A stretch of 64,000 nucleotides of DNA from Thermocrispum municipale DSM 44069. Its GTDB lineage: Bacteria > Actinomycetota > Actinomycetes > Mycobacteriales > Pseudonocardiaceae. Position numbers and translations under genes: made by a program. This document shows, one piece after another, positions 56,716-64,000 of the stretch. Below the pieces are notes generated by a model. It was not told where the DNA came from. It made no database searches and worked only from the letters and a program-made list of their open reading frames with translations. How positions within the stretch are numbered: the stretch's first letter is position 1; each line of letters begins with the position of its first letter. Location of the stretch: assembly GCF_000427825.1 (NCBI RefSeq), contig NZ_ATYT01000003.1:386156-450155 (forward strand). The letters run 5' to 3'.

Positions 56716-57970
56716 ACCGAGCGCGCCGGAGGGCGCCTTCTTCCTGGGGGAAGCACCACCGCGCGCCGAGCAGGGCGAGCGGGTAGACCACGTAGCCCCA
56801 GCGGGTTGCTGGGGTCAGCATGATCGCCGCGCCGAGGCCGACGGCGAGCCGTAGCGCCGCGTCGGCTCCCGTGCGCGGCGGTCGCACCACCACCCACAGG
56901 CCGATCGCCACGGCGGCCGTGGCGAGCAGCCCGAGTGCGATCGCGTGCCCGATCGGCCCGGTCTCGGCGATCAAGTGCCCCGGTAGCGGGCTTGCTGCGG
57001 GAGACGGCACGGCACCGCGCCCGGCCGGAAAGGCCAGAACGTGCTCGACGAACGCGGCAGGATCCACCAGCGCCGGAACGTGCAGCACGGCCGCTGCGCC
57101 GACGAAGGCTGCCGTGAACCGGCCCGCGCATGCCCACCCGCCGCGCGCCACGATCAACACGAACAGCACGACCAGGGCGGGAGCGGCGGTGAGCTTCGCG
57201 CTGACCACCACCGCTAGCAGCACGCCGGCCAGCACGTGTTTCGCGCGCACGGCCAAGGTCAGGGACAGGATCAGCAGCCCGATCACGGCCAGATCCGGTG
57301 CGGCGACGGCGAACGTCATCGCCGTGGCAGGGCACAGCACGGCGATCTGCGCTGCCGCGATCGGCACCGACGGCTTGTCCAGCAGGCGCAGGCTCAGCCA
57401 GACGCAGAGCGCCGCGACGGCCAGAAACCACAGGCGAGCGTCGGTGAGGACCTGCACGAGTCCGACATCGGCGATGCCGAGCTGTGTTGCCAGCGCTCTG
57501 GGCAGTCCGAAGAGGGCCATCGCCGGGCCGTAAGGCGTGTAGTCGTTGACCTCCGGCGCCCTGCCGAGCGAGAAGACGTCGACGTAGGGCGTACCGGTCT
57601 CCAGCAGGAGCAAGCCGGAGCGTTCGATCACCCAGACTTCCGGTTGCGCCGCCCACGCCGCGGGACTGTCCGCCCAGTCGCCTCCGCTCAGCCGAGCCAC
57701 GAGCAGCACGGCAAGCGGTGCCACCAGGGCGAGGGCGAACGCCAACCTGGCGCTGGTCCACCGTGAGTCCCACCACCGCGAGCTCGCCCGCCGTGTGACC
57801 AGCAGGAAAACCGTGTGGCAGGCCGCCAGCAGATATCCCGCCGTCGCGAACGCGCCCCAGACACTGTGCGTGCGATAGCCCGACGCGAGCGCTGTGATCA
57901 GAGCGAACGCCGCGAAGCCCACATACACGGCGAGATCGAGTCGCAGCGGGCGAGAAATCGGCGAGGACAT
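56696..57970 (-). CDS. DUF2029-type (GT87-like) polyprenol-dependent glycosyltransferase
   Basis: A 424-residue integral membrane protein with roughly 10-12 helices. After the first helix pairs comes an extracytoplasmic segment VIERSGLLLLETGTPYVDVFSLGRAPEVNDYTPYGPAMALFGLPRAL (~residues 118-165), whose acidic residue and 'YTPYGPAMALF' pattern are typical of GT-C mannosyl-/arabinosyltransferases of the DUF2029 group. Later helices carry PDLAVIGLLILSLTLAVRAKHVLAGVLLAVVVSAKLTAAP (the K-x-T-P motif region). The sugar donor is presumably a polyprenyl-phosphate sugar. The start is put at ATG 57970; the frame continues 15 codons further. It is convergent with the HTH gene (20-bp overlap) and divergent from the ABC exporter. 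Confidence 0.82.
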   Translation of the reverse strand: MSSPISRPLRLDLAVYVGFAAFALITALASGYRTHSVWGAFATAGYLLAACHTVFLLVTRRASSRWWDSRWTSARLAFALALVAPLAVLLVARLSGGDWADSPAAWAAQPEVWVIERSGLLLLETGTPYVDVFSLGRAPEVNDYTPYGPAMALFGLPRALATQLGIADVGLVQVLTDARLWFLAVAALCVWLSLRLLDKPSVPIAAAQIAVLCPATAMTFAVAAPDLAVIGLLILSLTLAVRAKHVLAGVLLAVVVSAKLTAAPALVVLFVLIVARGGWACAGRFTAAFVGAAAVLHVPALVDPAAFVEHVLAFPAGRGAVPSPAASPLPGHLIAETGPIGHAIALGLLATAAVAIGLWVVVRPPRTGADAALRLAVGLGAAIMLTPATRWGYVVYPLALLGARWCFPQEEGALRRARSTSSSG

Positions 57971-58142
57971 GGTCGCAGCATTATCGCGAACGTCGTTTTC
58001 TGCCTGCCGTCGCATCGCCTATTCCGGCCCGCCTGTCGGTTCCGCTCACGGTGAACACGTCGCCCGCGGGGAATGAGCCTGTCGGAGTACGGCGTTACGC
58101 TGGGGAGACGGCTGCAAAACCTCCACATTAGGTGAGGTATTG

Positions 58143-60008
58143 ATGGACAACACGTGGAGCTTGCTGCGCAGCAGCATGCGTGCGGACGAGGCGCCGAAGG
58201 GGCTGGCGCCGGGGACGGTGCGGCGGGTTGCGGCGTTCGCCCGCCCGCATTGGCGGCGGTTGGCGGTCTTCGGCGTGCTGACCGTGATCGCGGCGGTGCT
58301 GGCGGTGAGCACTCCACTGCTTGCCGGGCGCGTGGTGGACGTCATCGTGGACGGCGAGGACGCGGACATGGTGGTGAACCTGGCGCTGATCATCGCCGGG
58401 GTGGCCATCGCGGACGCGGCGATCGGGCTCGCCGAGCGCTGGCAGTCGGCGCACATCGGCGAGGGGTTGATCTACGACCTGCGCCGTGTGGTGTTCGAGC
58501 ATGTTCAACGCATGCCGATCGCGTTCTTCATGCGTACCCGCACCGGCGCGTTGGTGAGCAGGCTGAACAACGACGTCATCGGTGCCCAACGGACGTTCAC
58601 TGCGACGTTGTCCGGCCTGGTCACCAACGTGATCCAGTTGGTGCTGTCGCTCGCGGTGATGGTCGCCCTGTCCTGGCAGGTCACGTTGCTGGCGCTATTG
58701 TTGCTGCCCGTCTTCGTCCTGCCCGCGCGCCGGATCGGCCGTCGCATGGCGGAGCTGCAGCGCGAAGCCTCCAAGCACAACGCGACCATGACGACGCAGA
58801 TGACCGAGCGGTTCTCCGCGCCCGGCGCCACGCTGGTCAAGCTGTTCGGTCGCCCGAAGCGGGAAGCCGAGGAGTTCGCCGCACGGGCAGGCCGGGTGCG
58901 CGACATCGGCATCCGCACCGCCATGCTGACCCGCTGGTTCATGACCATCCTGACGTTGGTGTCCGCGCTGGCGTTGGCGCTGGTCTACGGGCTCGGTGGG
59001 TGGCTGGCCATCGCAGGCACGCTGGACGCGGGCACGGTCGTCTCCCTGGCGCTGCTGCTGACCCGGCTGTACTCGCCGTTGACCGCGCTGGCCAACGTCC
59101 GGGTCGACGTGATGACGGCGCTGGTGTCGTTCGAGCGGATCTTCGAGGTACTGGACATCGAACCGATGATCACCGAGAAGCCGGACCCGGTGGATGTGCC
59201 GGACGGCCCGGTTTCGGTGGAATTCGACAATGTGCGCTTCTCCTACCCGTCTGCGGACAAGGTGTCGCTGGCGTCCCTCGAAGAAGTCGCGACGCTCGAC
59301 ACGCGCGGCGGCGAGGAAGTGCTGCACGGCGTCAGCTTCACGGCCGCTCCTGGTCAGATGGTCGCGCTCGTGGGCTCGTCCGGAGCGGGGAAGTCCACCA
59401 TGGCGTCGCTGGTGCCGCGGCTCTACGACGTCGACAGCGGAGCGGTCCGCCTCGGCGGTGTCGACGTCCGAGAACTGAGCTTCACGTCGTTGCGGTCCAC
59501 GGTCGGCGTGGTCACCCAGGACGGCCACCTGTTCCATGACACGATCCGGGCCAACCTCTCCTACGCGAACCCGCGGGCCGACGACGAGGAGATCTGGTCC
59601 GCGCTGGAGCGGGCCCGGCTGGCCGATCTGGTCCGCAGTCTGCCGGATCAGCTCGACACCGTGGTCGGGGAGCGGGGGTACCGGCTGTCCGGCGGTGAGC
59701 GACAGCGGCTGACCATCGCGCGGTTGCTGCTGGCCAAGCCGCGGGTGGTGGTGCTGGACGAGGCGACCGCGCACCTGGATTCCGAGTCGGAGGTCGCCGT
59801 CGGTGAGGCGTTGGCCGATGCGCTCGAAGGCCGGACCGCGTTGGTGATCGCGCACCGGCTGTCCACCGTGCGCGCCGCCGACCAGATCCTGGTCGTGGAG
59901 GACGGCCGCATCGTGGAGCGCGGAACGCACGACGAACTGCTGGCGGCCAACGGCAGGTTCGCCGAGCTGCACCGCACCCAGTTCGCCGAGAAGGCGGCTG
60001 CGGCATGA
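58143..60008 (+). CDS. ABC exporter, fused permease-ATPase
   Basis: A 621-residue half-transporter that should act as a homodimer. Six transmembrane helices lie within residues ~35-320 (first: LAVFGVLTVIAAVLAVSTPLLAGRVVD), with coupling segments MPIAFFMRTRTGALVSRLNND and FSAPGATLVKLFGRPKREAEEF. The ATPase domain (~345-600) has SFTAAPGQMVALVGSSGAGKSTMASLVPRLYD (Walker A), the signature LSGGERQRLTIARLLL, Walker B VVVLDEATAHLDSESE and the H-loop LVIAHRLSTVRAAD. There is a ~20-residue insert before Walker A (ASLEEVATLDTRGGEE). ATG 58143 follows GAGG; TTG 58140 directly precedes it. Substrate unknown, probably lipid or drug. A hydrolase gene follows 7 nt later and is likely cotranscribed. Confidence 0.92.
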   Translation: MDNTWSLLRSSMRADEAPKGLAPGTVRRVAAFARPHWRRLAVFGVLTVIAAVLAVSTPLLAGRVVDVIVDGEDADMVVNLALIIAGVAIADAAIGLAERWQSAHIGEGLIYDLRRVVFEHVQRMPIAFFMRTRTGALVSRLNNDVIGAQRTFTATLSGLVTNVIQLVLSLAVMVALSWQVTLLALLLLPVFVLPARRIGRRMAELQREASKHNATMTTQMTERFSAPGATLVKLFGRPKREAEEFAARAGRVRDIGIRTAMLTRWFMTILTLVSALALALVYGLGGWLAIAGTLDAGTVVSLALLLTRLYSPLTALANVRVDVMTALVSFERIFEVLDIEPMITEKPDPVDVPDGPVSVEFDNVRFSYPSADKVSLASLEEVATLDTRGGEEVLHGVSFTAAPGQMVALVGSSGAGKSTMASLVPRLYDVDSGAVRLGGVDVRELSFTSLRSTVGVVTQDGHLFHDTIRANLSYANPRADDEEIWSALERARLADLVRSLPDQLDTVVGERGYRLSGGERQRLTIARLLLAKPRVVVLDEATAHLDSESEVAVGEALADALEGRTALVIAHRLSTVRAADQILVVEDGRIVERGTHDELLAANGRFAELHRTQFAEKAAAA

Positions 60009-60015
60009 TGGCGGC

Positions 60016-60717
60016 ATGACCGACGCCGCGATCAAGGCCCCGGATCTGCGGTTGCTGGCCACATCCGGGCGTACCGGCCCGGTCGTGCTGCTGCTGCACG
60101 GCGGTACCGAGACCAGTCACGAGCCCGTTCGCCCGTGGTCGGGACCGTATCTGCGGATGATCAGCTTCGGCCTGGACATGCTGCGAGTCGGCCGCACGCA
60201 CGGCATAGCAGCTGCGATGGTGCGCAACCGGGTGCGCGGCTGGAACAAGCCGCACCTCGACCCGGTGCACGACGCCCGATGGGCATTGGAGCAGATCCGT
60301 CGCCGACGACCGGAGGCACCCATCGTGCTGGTGGGCCACTCCATGGGTGGCCGCGTGGCGCTGCACGTCGCCGACGATCCCGCAGTGGTCGGCGTCGCCG
60401 CGCTTGCCCCGTGGACCCCGGCTGAGGACGGGGTGGACGCGGTGCGCGATGTGCCGGTGCTGATCGCCCACGGCCTCGACGACACCATCACCAAGCCCGA
60501 GGACTCGCTGGCTTACGCACGCCGGGCCGCCGAGGTGACCGACGTCGTCCGGTTCGAACTGCCCGCGGAGACGCACGCCTTGCTGTGGCGCGCACCGACG
60601 TGGCATCGGTTGGTACGCTCCTTCGCCCTGCACGCATTCGGGCTGCAGCAGGCCGCGGGCCCCCTGCGGTACGCGCTGAGCCTGGCTGGTGAGCAGCGAC
60701 TACGCGTGCGGGTGTAA
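60016..60717 (+). CDS. alpha/beta hydrolase
   Basis: A 233-residue serine hydrolase. The oxyanion region VVLLLHGGTETSH (residues ~23-35), nucleophile elbow VLVGHSMGGRVAL (Ser near 111), the acid in VLIAHGLDDTITKPEDS (~155) and the His in LPAETHALLWRAPTW (~193) form a complete catalytic triad. A lid-like basic helix (GIAAAMVRNRVRGWNKPHLDP) lies between the second strand and the elbow. Similar proteins are esterases or dienelactone-hydrolase-like enzymes; the substrate is unknown. ATG 60016 is only 7 nt behind the ABC exporter stop, suggesting a shared transcript. The protein has no signal peptide, so it is cytoplasmic. Confidence 0.88.
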   Translation: MTDAAIKAPDLRLLATSGRTGPVVLLLHGGTETSHEPVRPWSGPYLRMISFGLDMLRVGRTHGIAAAMVRNRVRGWNKPHLDPVHDARWALEQIRRRRPEAPIVLVGHSMGGRVALHVADDPAVVGVAALAPWTPAEDGVDAVRDVPVLIAHGLDDTITKPEDSLAYARRAAEVTDVVRFELPAETHALLWRAPTWHRLVRSFALHAFGLQQAAGPLRYALSLAGEQRLRVRV

Positions 60718-60813
60718 TCGGCCGACGCGCGCGGGGTTGTTACCCCAGGCACATGTCGGCGGTGCGATGATGCCTTGCAGTGCAAGCGGTAGGAACGAGA
60801 GACGGGCGAGCGC

Positions 60814-62067
60814 ATGGTCGAGCCACAGGGGCCAGGAGCCAATCGTCCTCCTGGCCGGGATCCACGTCGGCCGGGGAGCGGCGGCCGTCCGCCCCACCAG
60901 TCGACCAGGATGATGCCGTTGCCGGGCGGTCCTGGTGGGTCGCGGCGGCCAGGAGGCCGGCCGCCGGGTCAGCGGCCACCCGCCGCGGGAAGGAATGCCC
61001 AGCAACCCACTGAGCCGATGCACGCACGTCCTCCGCGGCAGGCACAGGCACGGCCTGAGCCGCCGGAGCGGCTCGACCGGCCGCCGCGGCGCCGCCGTCG
61101 CCGGTTCGGTCCCGGCAAGATCCTGCTCACGCTGGTCCTGCTGTTCGTGGTGTTCCTGGCGGCCGTCTGGATCTACCTGGACGTGAACATGCGCCGGGTG
61201 GACGCCATCGGTGACTATCCCGGTAGGCCTGCGGCGGGCGAGGGGACGAACTGGCTCATCGTCGGTTCGGACAACCGCAACGGTCTGTCCGAGGAGGAGA
61301 TCAAGCGGCTGCACGTCGGCAAGCCGAACACCAACGCCACCGACACCATCCTGCTGGCCCACCTGCCGGACAACGGCACCAAGCCGACCCTGGTCAGCTT
61401 CCCGCGCGACCTGATCGTGACCACGCCGGACTATCCCAACGGCGTGCAGATCAACTCCGTGTACGCGCGGGGGAAGGGGCCGAAACAGCTGGTCAAGACC
61501 ATCGAGCAGGTCACCAACCTGCGCATCGACCACTACGCCGAAATCGGTCTCGGCGGGTTCGCCACGATGGTGGACGCCATTGGAGGGGTGGAGATGACCA
61601 TCCCGAAGGACATGGTCGACGGGTCCAACGGCCAGAAGCTGAAGGCGGGCACCTACAAGCTGAACGGCGCGCAGGCGCTGACCTTCGTGCGCATGCGTAA
61701 GGGCGAGGCGACCCCGCGGTCGGACCTGGACCGGGTGGCGAACCAGCGCAAGTTCATCGGGGCGCTGGCCGGTGAGATCGCCAGCCCGGCGACGTTGCTC
61801 AACCCGTTCGACCTCTTCCCGCTGCTCGGCGAGATCCCGGACGCGCTGAGCATAGACGAGGAGGACCACCTGCACCACCTGTTCTGGCTGGCGTGGGCGG
61901 CGCGCGGCATCTCCGACGGCGGCATGGTGAACACGACCGTGCCGGTGACCGGGTGCGACGCGAAGTCGACCGACGAGGAGAAGGCCAAGCAGATGTTCGA
62001 CGCGCTGCGCAACGACCAGGAGCTACCGGACAGCGTGATCAACGCGACCGACAGCAACTGCGGCTGA
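60814..62067 (+). CDS. LytR-CpsA-Psr (LCP) family glycopolymer transferase
   Basis: Attaches teichoic-acid-like or arabinogalactan-type polymers to peptidoglycan from lipid-linked precursors. 417 residues: a Pro/Gly/Arg-rich cytoplasmic tail (1-97, with PPRRRRRRFGPG just before the membrane), one transmembrane helix (~103-122), then the extracytoplasmic LCP domain. Catalytic-site landmarks are NWLIVGSDNRNG, NATDTILLAHL (Asp/Arg pocket), VSFPRDLIVTTP (the polyprenyl-pyrophosphate-binding Arg), INSVYARGKG, GVEMTIPKDMVD and ALTFVRMRKGEATPRSDLDRVANQRKFI. The extracellular end has a possible Cys pair (GCDAKS and SNCG). ATG 60814 has a weak purine-rich leader. Monocistronic; a repeat region follows. 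Confidence 0.93.
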   Translation: MVEPQGPGANRPPGRDPRRPGSGGRPPHQSTRMMPLPGGPGGSRRPGGRPPGQRPPAAGRNAQQPTEPMHARPPRQAQARPEPPERLDRPPRRRRRRFGPGKILLTLVLLFVVFLAAVWIYLDVNMRRVDAIGDYPGRPAAGEGTNWLIVGSDNRNGLSEEEIKRLHVGKPNTNATDTILLAHLPDNGTKPTLVSFPRDLIVTTPDYPNGVQINSVYARGKGPKQLVKTIEQVTNLRIDHYAEIGLGGFATMVDAIGGVEMTIPKDMVDGSNGQKLKAGTYKLNGAQALTFVRMRKGEATPRSDLDRVANQRKFIGALAGEIASPATLLNPFDLFPLLGEIPDALSIDEEDHLHHLFWLAWAARGISDGGMVNTTVPVTGCDAKSTDEEKAKQMFDALRNDQELPDSVINATDSNCG

Positions 62068-62092
62068 CGGGCGGCGGCCCAGGCCGACGACG

Positions 62093-62223
62093 ATCGGCTC
62101 GCGGCAGGCGCGGCCGAGTAGGTCGTCTCGCGGCGGTGGATGGCGGTGTCGGTCGACTTGCGGCGCCCGTGGCCGCGTAGGTCGGTTCGCGGTGGGTGAA
62201 GTCGGCGAAAGTCGACTCGCGGC
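62093..62223. repeat. five degenerate tandem copies of a ~29.5-bp repeat
   Basis: A 13-bp core of the form GTCGACTCGCGGC recurs at 62093 (ATCGGCTCGCGGC), 62122 (GTCGTCTCGCGGC), 62152 (GTCGACTTGCGGC), 62181 (GTCGGTTCGCGGT) and 62211 (GTCGACTCGCGGC). The spacing is 29, 30, 29 and 30 bp. The sequence between cores is only loosely similar. It fills the whole intergenic space between the LCP gene and the convergent bcp gene. It resembles an old minisatellite rather than a CRISPR, because cores are short and diverged. Confidence 0.8.
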
Positions 62224-62250
62224 CTGGGAGAGTGATGCGATTGCGGCCGG

Positions 62251-62712
62251 TCAGTCGCGGCTGCGCGCCCGGCGCAGCACCGCCAGCGCCTTGTCCGCGT
62301 GCACGTTCATCCGGACCTCGCTCTTGATCACCTCGAGCACGGTCCGATCGGTGTTGATCACGAACGTCTGCCGCTTCACCGGCAGCACCGCCAGCTTGCG
62401 GTCCACTCCGAACTGCTTCGCGACCGTGCCGTCCACGTCGGACAGCAGCGGATAGTCGAACGCATTCTGCTCGGCGAAGCGCGCCTGCTTCTCGACCGGG
62501 TCGCGGCTTATCCCGACGCGCTGGGCTCCGACCTCGGCGAACTCGGCCGCCAGATCGCGGAAGTGGCAGCTTTCCGCCGTGCATCCCGTCGTCATCGCGG
62601 CGGGGTAGAAGAAGAGCACGACCGGACCCTCGGCCAGGAACTCCGACAAGCTGCGCGGTTGGCCGGTGTGATCCGGCAGGGTGAAGTCCTCGACGATGTC
62701 GCCCGGTTTCAT
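62251..62712 (-). CDS. bcp: thioredoxin-dependent peroxiredoxin, Bcp/PrxQ type
   Basis: Reduces hydrogen and organic peroxides with thioredoxin. 153 residues, the normal size. PGDIVEDFTLPDHTGQP opens the thioredoxin fold. The peroxidatic Cys44 and resolving Cys49 are in FFYPAAMTTGCTAESCHFRD (residues 35-54), the CX4C spacing of atypical two-Cys PrxQ. VGISRDPVEKQARFAEQ and FPLLSD-like YPLLSDVDGTVAKQFGV follow. The catalytic Arg equivalent lies in VKRQTFVIN. ATG 62712 lies 14 nt downstream of the GGDEF/EAL gene's stop, so the two may be cotranscribed. Confidence 0.95.
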   Translation of the reverse strand: MKPGDIVEDFTLPDHTGQPRSLSEFLAEGPVVLFFYPAAMTTGCTAESCHFRDLAAEFAEVGAQRVGISRDPVEKQARFAEQNAFDYPLLSDVDGTVAKQFGVDRKLAVLPVKRQTFVINTDRTVLEVIKSEVRMNVHADKALAVLRRARSRD

Positions 62713-62726
62713 GCCGCCATCATGCC

Positions 62727-64000
62727 CTAGCCGGTGTGCGACTGCGCGGCGCTGAGATCGCCCACCTTGTCGCCTGCCAGGAATTCCCGCATCGCCGTGG
62801 CGCTGAGCGGCTCGTACAGGTGCGGCCCGCGCACGGCACTGATCCCCAGCTCGGCCAGCCTGCGCATCTGCTCGGCGCTCTCCACGCCCTCCGCGGACAC
62901 CCGGATGCCGCGTTCCAACGGGCGGGCGAGGAAGTCGTGCAGGCCTCGCATGGTGGCACTGGCCTCGACCGGGTAGTCGATCGCCACCAACTCCGCCATC
63001 GACTGGGCCAGCACCAGGTCGTGGATGGTCAGATCCTCGGTGAGGACGTCGAACTGAGCCGGATGGGCGATGAGCAGTCCGATGCGCACCCCGAGCTGGC
63101 TGAGCAGCTCGAGCGATTCGAGCACGTCGCCGCGCGGATCATCGACGCTGGACGCCTTGGTCAGCAGGCACAGCGAGCTGGCAGGTAGCTCGTGCTGCTC
63201 CAGTGCGGAACGCACCATGCCCACCAGATCCTGGTCGATGGCCAGACGGGCGGGCAGCCGCACACCGATGTCCGGCAGGTGCGTCCCCAGCTCGCTGCGC
63301 CACCGCGCCAGCGACGCCACCGCCTCGTCGATCATCCAGCGTCCGATCGGCACCGTCATGCCGGTCTGATCGGCCATCGGCACGAAGTCCGACGGCCCGA
63401 GCCTGCCGTCCTCGGGGTGGTTCCACACCATCTCGCCGTAGATCAACGCCAGCTCGCCGCTGCCGTCCGGCCGCACGGTCGGGGTGTAGAGCAGCTCGAA
63501 CTCGCCGGTCTCCAGTGCGCCACCGAGCATCGCGCCGCGCTTGGCGAGGTGGCGCTCACGCCGATCGGCCTCCCCGTCGAACATCATCCACTGCGCGCGC
63601 CCAGCCGCTTTCGCCCGATGCACGGTGATCTCGGCGGCGCGTACCAGGTCCGCGGCGGTGCCGTTGCCGACGTTGCGCACCACGATGCCGACGCTGGCGC
63701 TCAGTGCGATGCCGCTGCCGTCGAAGTACACCGGCTCGGCCAGTTCCTGCTGCGCCTGCTCGGCCAGCTGGGCCAGCCCCTGACCGGTGAACGAGCCGCG
63801 CAGCAGGACGCCGAACCGGTCGCCGATCATCCGGCCGATCACGGCATCGACCGGGAAGATCTCGCGCAGCTTCGTCGCCATGTGCTGCAACAGCTGATCA
63901 CCGACCTCGGTGCCGAAGCCGTCGTTGATCAGCCGGAATCCGTCGATGTCGAACACCACCAGCGCGAGCTGGGGATGGGTGCGGTCGACCATCGCGGCTT
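62727..64000 (-). CDS. degenerate GGDEF-EAL protein (partial, N-terminus outside window)
   Basis: The frame stays open to the right window edge, so the ~424 visible residues are the C-terminal part. The first domain looks like a diguanylate cyclase (LALVVFDIDGFRLINDGFGTEVGDQLL), but the signature is IGDRF instead of GGDEF. The second looks like an EAL phosphodiesterase (WNHPEDGRLGPSDFVPMADQTGMTVPIGRWMIDEA and RVSAEGVESAEQMRRLAELGI). It has YGE where EAL should be, IAHPAQF in place of the DDFGTG loop, and lacks the catalytic Lys/Gln sites. Both halves are therefore probably inactive and may bind c-di-GMP or proteins as a sensor. Any N-terminal sensory or membrane domain lies beyond 64000. Upstream of bcp on the same strand. 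Confidence 0.88.
   Translation of the reverse strand, partial: AAMVDRTHPQLALVVFDIDGFRLINDGFGTEVGDQLLQHMATKLREIFPVDAVIGRMIGDRFGVLLRGSFTGQGLAQLAEQAQQELAEPVYFDGSGIALSASVGIVVRNVGNGTAADLVRAAEITVHRAKAAGRAQWMMFDGEADRRERHLAKRGAMLGGALETGEFELLYTPTVRPDGSGELALIYGEMVWNHPEDGRLGPSDFVPMADQTGMTVPIGRWMIDEAVASLARWRSELGTHLPDIGVRLPARLAIDQDLVGMVRSALEQHELPASSLCLLTKASSVDDPRGDVLESLELLSQLGVRIGLLIAHPAQFDVLTEDLTIHDLVLAQSMAELVAIDYPVEASATMRGLHDFLARPLERGIRVSAEGVESAEQMRRLAELGISAVRGPHLYEPLSATAMREFLAGDKVGDLSAAQSHTG

Noticed and set aside
62093..62223. CRISPR array
   Set aside because: The ~30-bp period attracted attention, but the repeated core is only 13 bp, is diverged in most copies, and no cas genes are present.

Overview
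This 64 kb window is a chromosomal core segment of a high-GC actinobacterium, most likely a member of the Pseudonocardiaceae (Saccharopolyspora / Amycolatopsis / Saccharomonospora type). The evidence is the strong GC bias at third codon positions, frequent GTG and TTG starts, and actinobacterial marker genes (rbpA, whiA, opcA, sufR, mptB, an acVLRF1-type release factor). The gene order also closely follows, as I remember it, the M. tuberculosis block Rv1402-Rv1473A (priA-fmt-fmu-rpe-rib-uvrC-rapZ-yvcK-whiA-gap-pgk-tpi ... zwf-tal-tkt-ctaB ... mptB-sufR-suf ... ABC-F plus small HTH). I see no rRNA, tRNA, CRISPR array, prophage or insertion sequence.

Layout. 1-388: tail of an FAD monooxygenase. 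406-8591: priA, fmt, rsmB, rpe, riboflavin synthesis (ribE-ribBA-ribH) and a PH-domain membrane protein. 8595-10188 (minus): exonuclease III and a mycothiol-dependent-isomerase-like protein. 10273-15142: uvrC-rapZ-yvcK-whiA. 15146-17053: a LysE exporter, divergent from a winged-helix protein. 17104-21518: gap-pgk-tpiA-secG-rbpA plus an unknown gene coupled to rbpA. 21581-22780: an orphan sensor kinase. 23301-31383 (minus): a six-gene pentose-phosphate operon, tkt-tal-pgi-zwf-opcA-pgl. 31707-38651: ctaB, a HelD/HelR-type RNA-polymerase recycling ATPase, an FKBP-like lipoprotein, a quinone reductase, an ATP-grasp enzyme and ctaA. 38719-42084 (minus): an ABC-2 exporter and mptB. 42233-48658: sufR-sufB-sufD-sufC-sufS-sufU-sufT. 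49147-51884: lemA and an M48 protease. 52054-56715: a dGTPase-like HD protein, an acVLRF1 release factor, an ABC-F protein and a small HTH protein. 56696-64000: a DUF2029-type glycosyltransferase, an ABC exporter, an alpha/beta hydrolase, an LCP glycopolymer transferase, a Bcp peroxiredoxin and a degenerate GGDEF/EAL protein that runs off the window.

How it works together. The window joins lower glycolysis, the oxidative and non-oxidative pentose phosphate pathway, riboflavin and haem A supply, Fe-S cluster assembly and cell-envelope polymer attachment. Many genes are translationally coupled by 4-bp start/stop overlaps. Eight genes have a TANNNT box exactly 6-7 nt before the start codon, which suggests leaderless mRNAs.

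The most interesting non-coding signals are four. First, an apparent attenuator (leaderless 45-codon leader ORF, 14-bp hairpin and a competing pairing) in front of the ABC-F gene, directly behind a release-factor-like peptidyl-tRNA hydrolase. Second, a SufR-type operator (ACACT-N5-TGTGA) lying on the sufR start codon. Third, a degenerate tandem repeat of about 29.5 bp between the LCP and bcp genes. Fourth, a 14-bp perfect palindrome in the promoter of the ATP-grasp gene.
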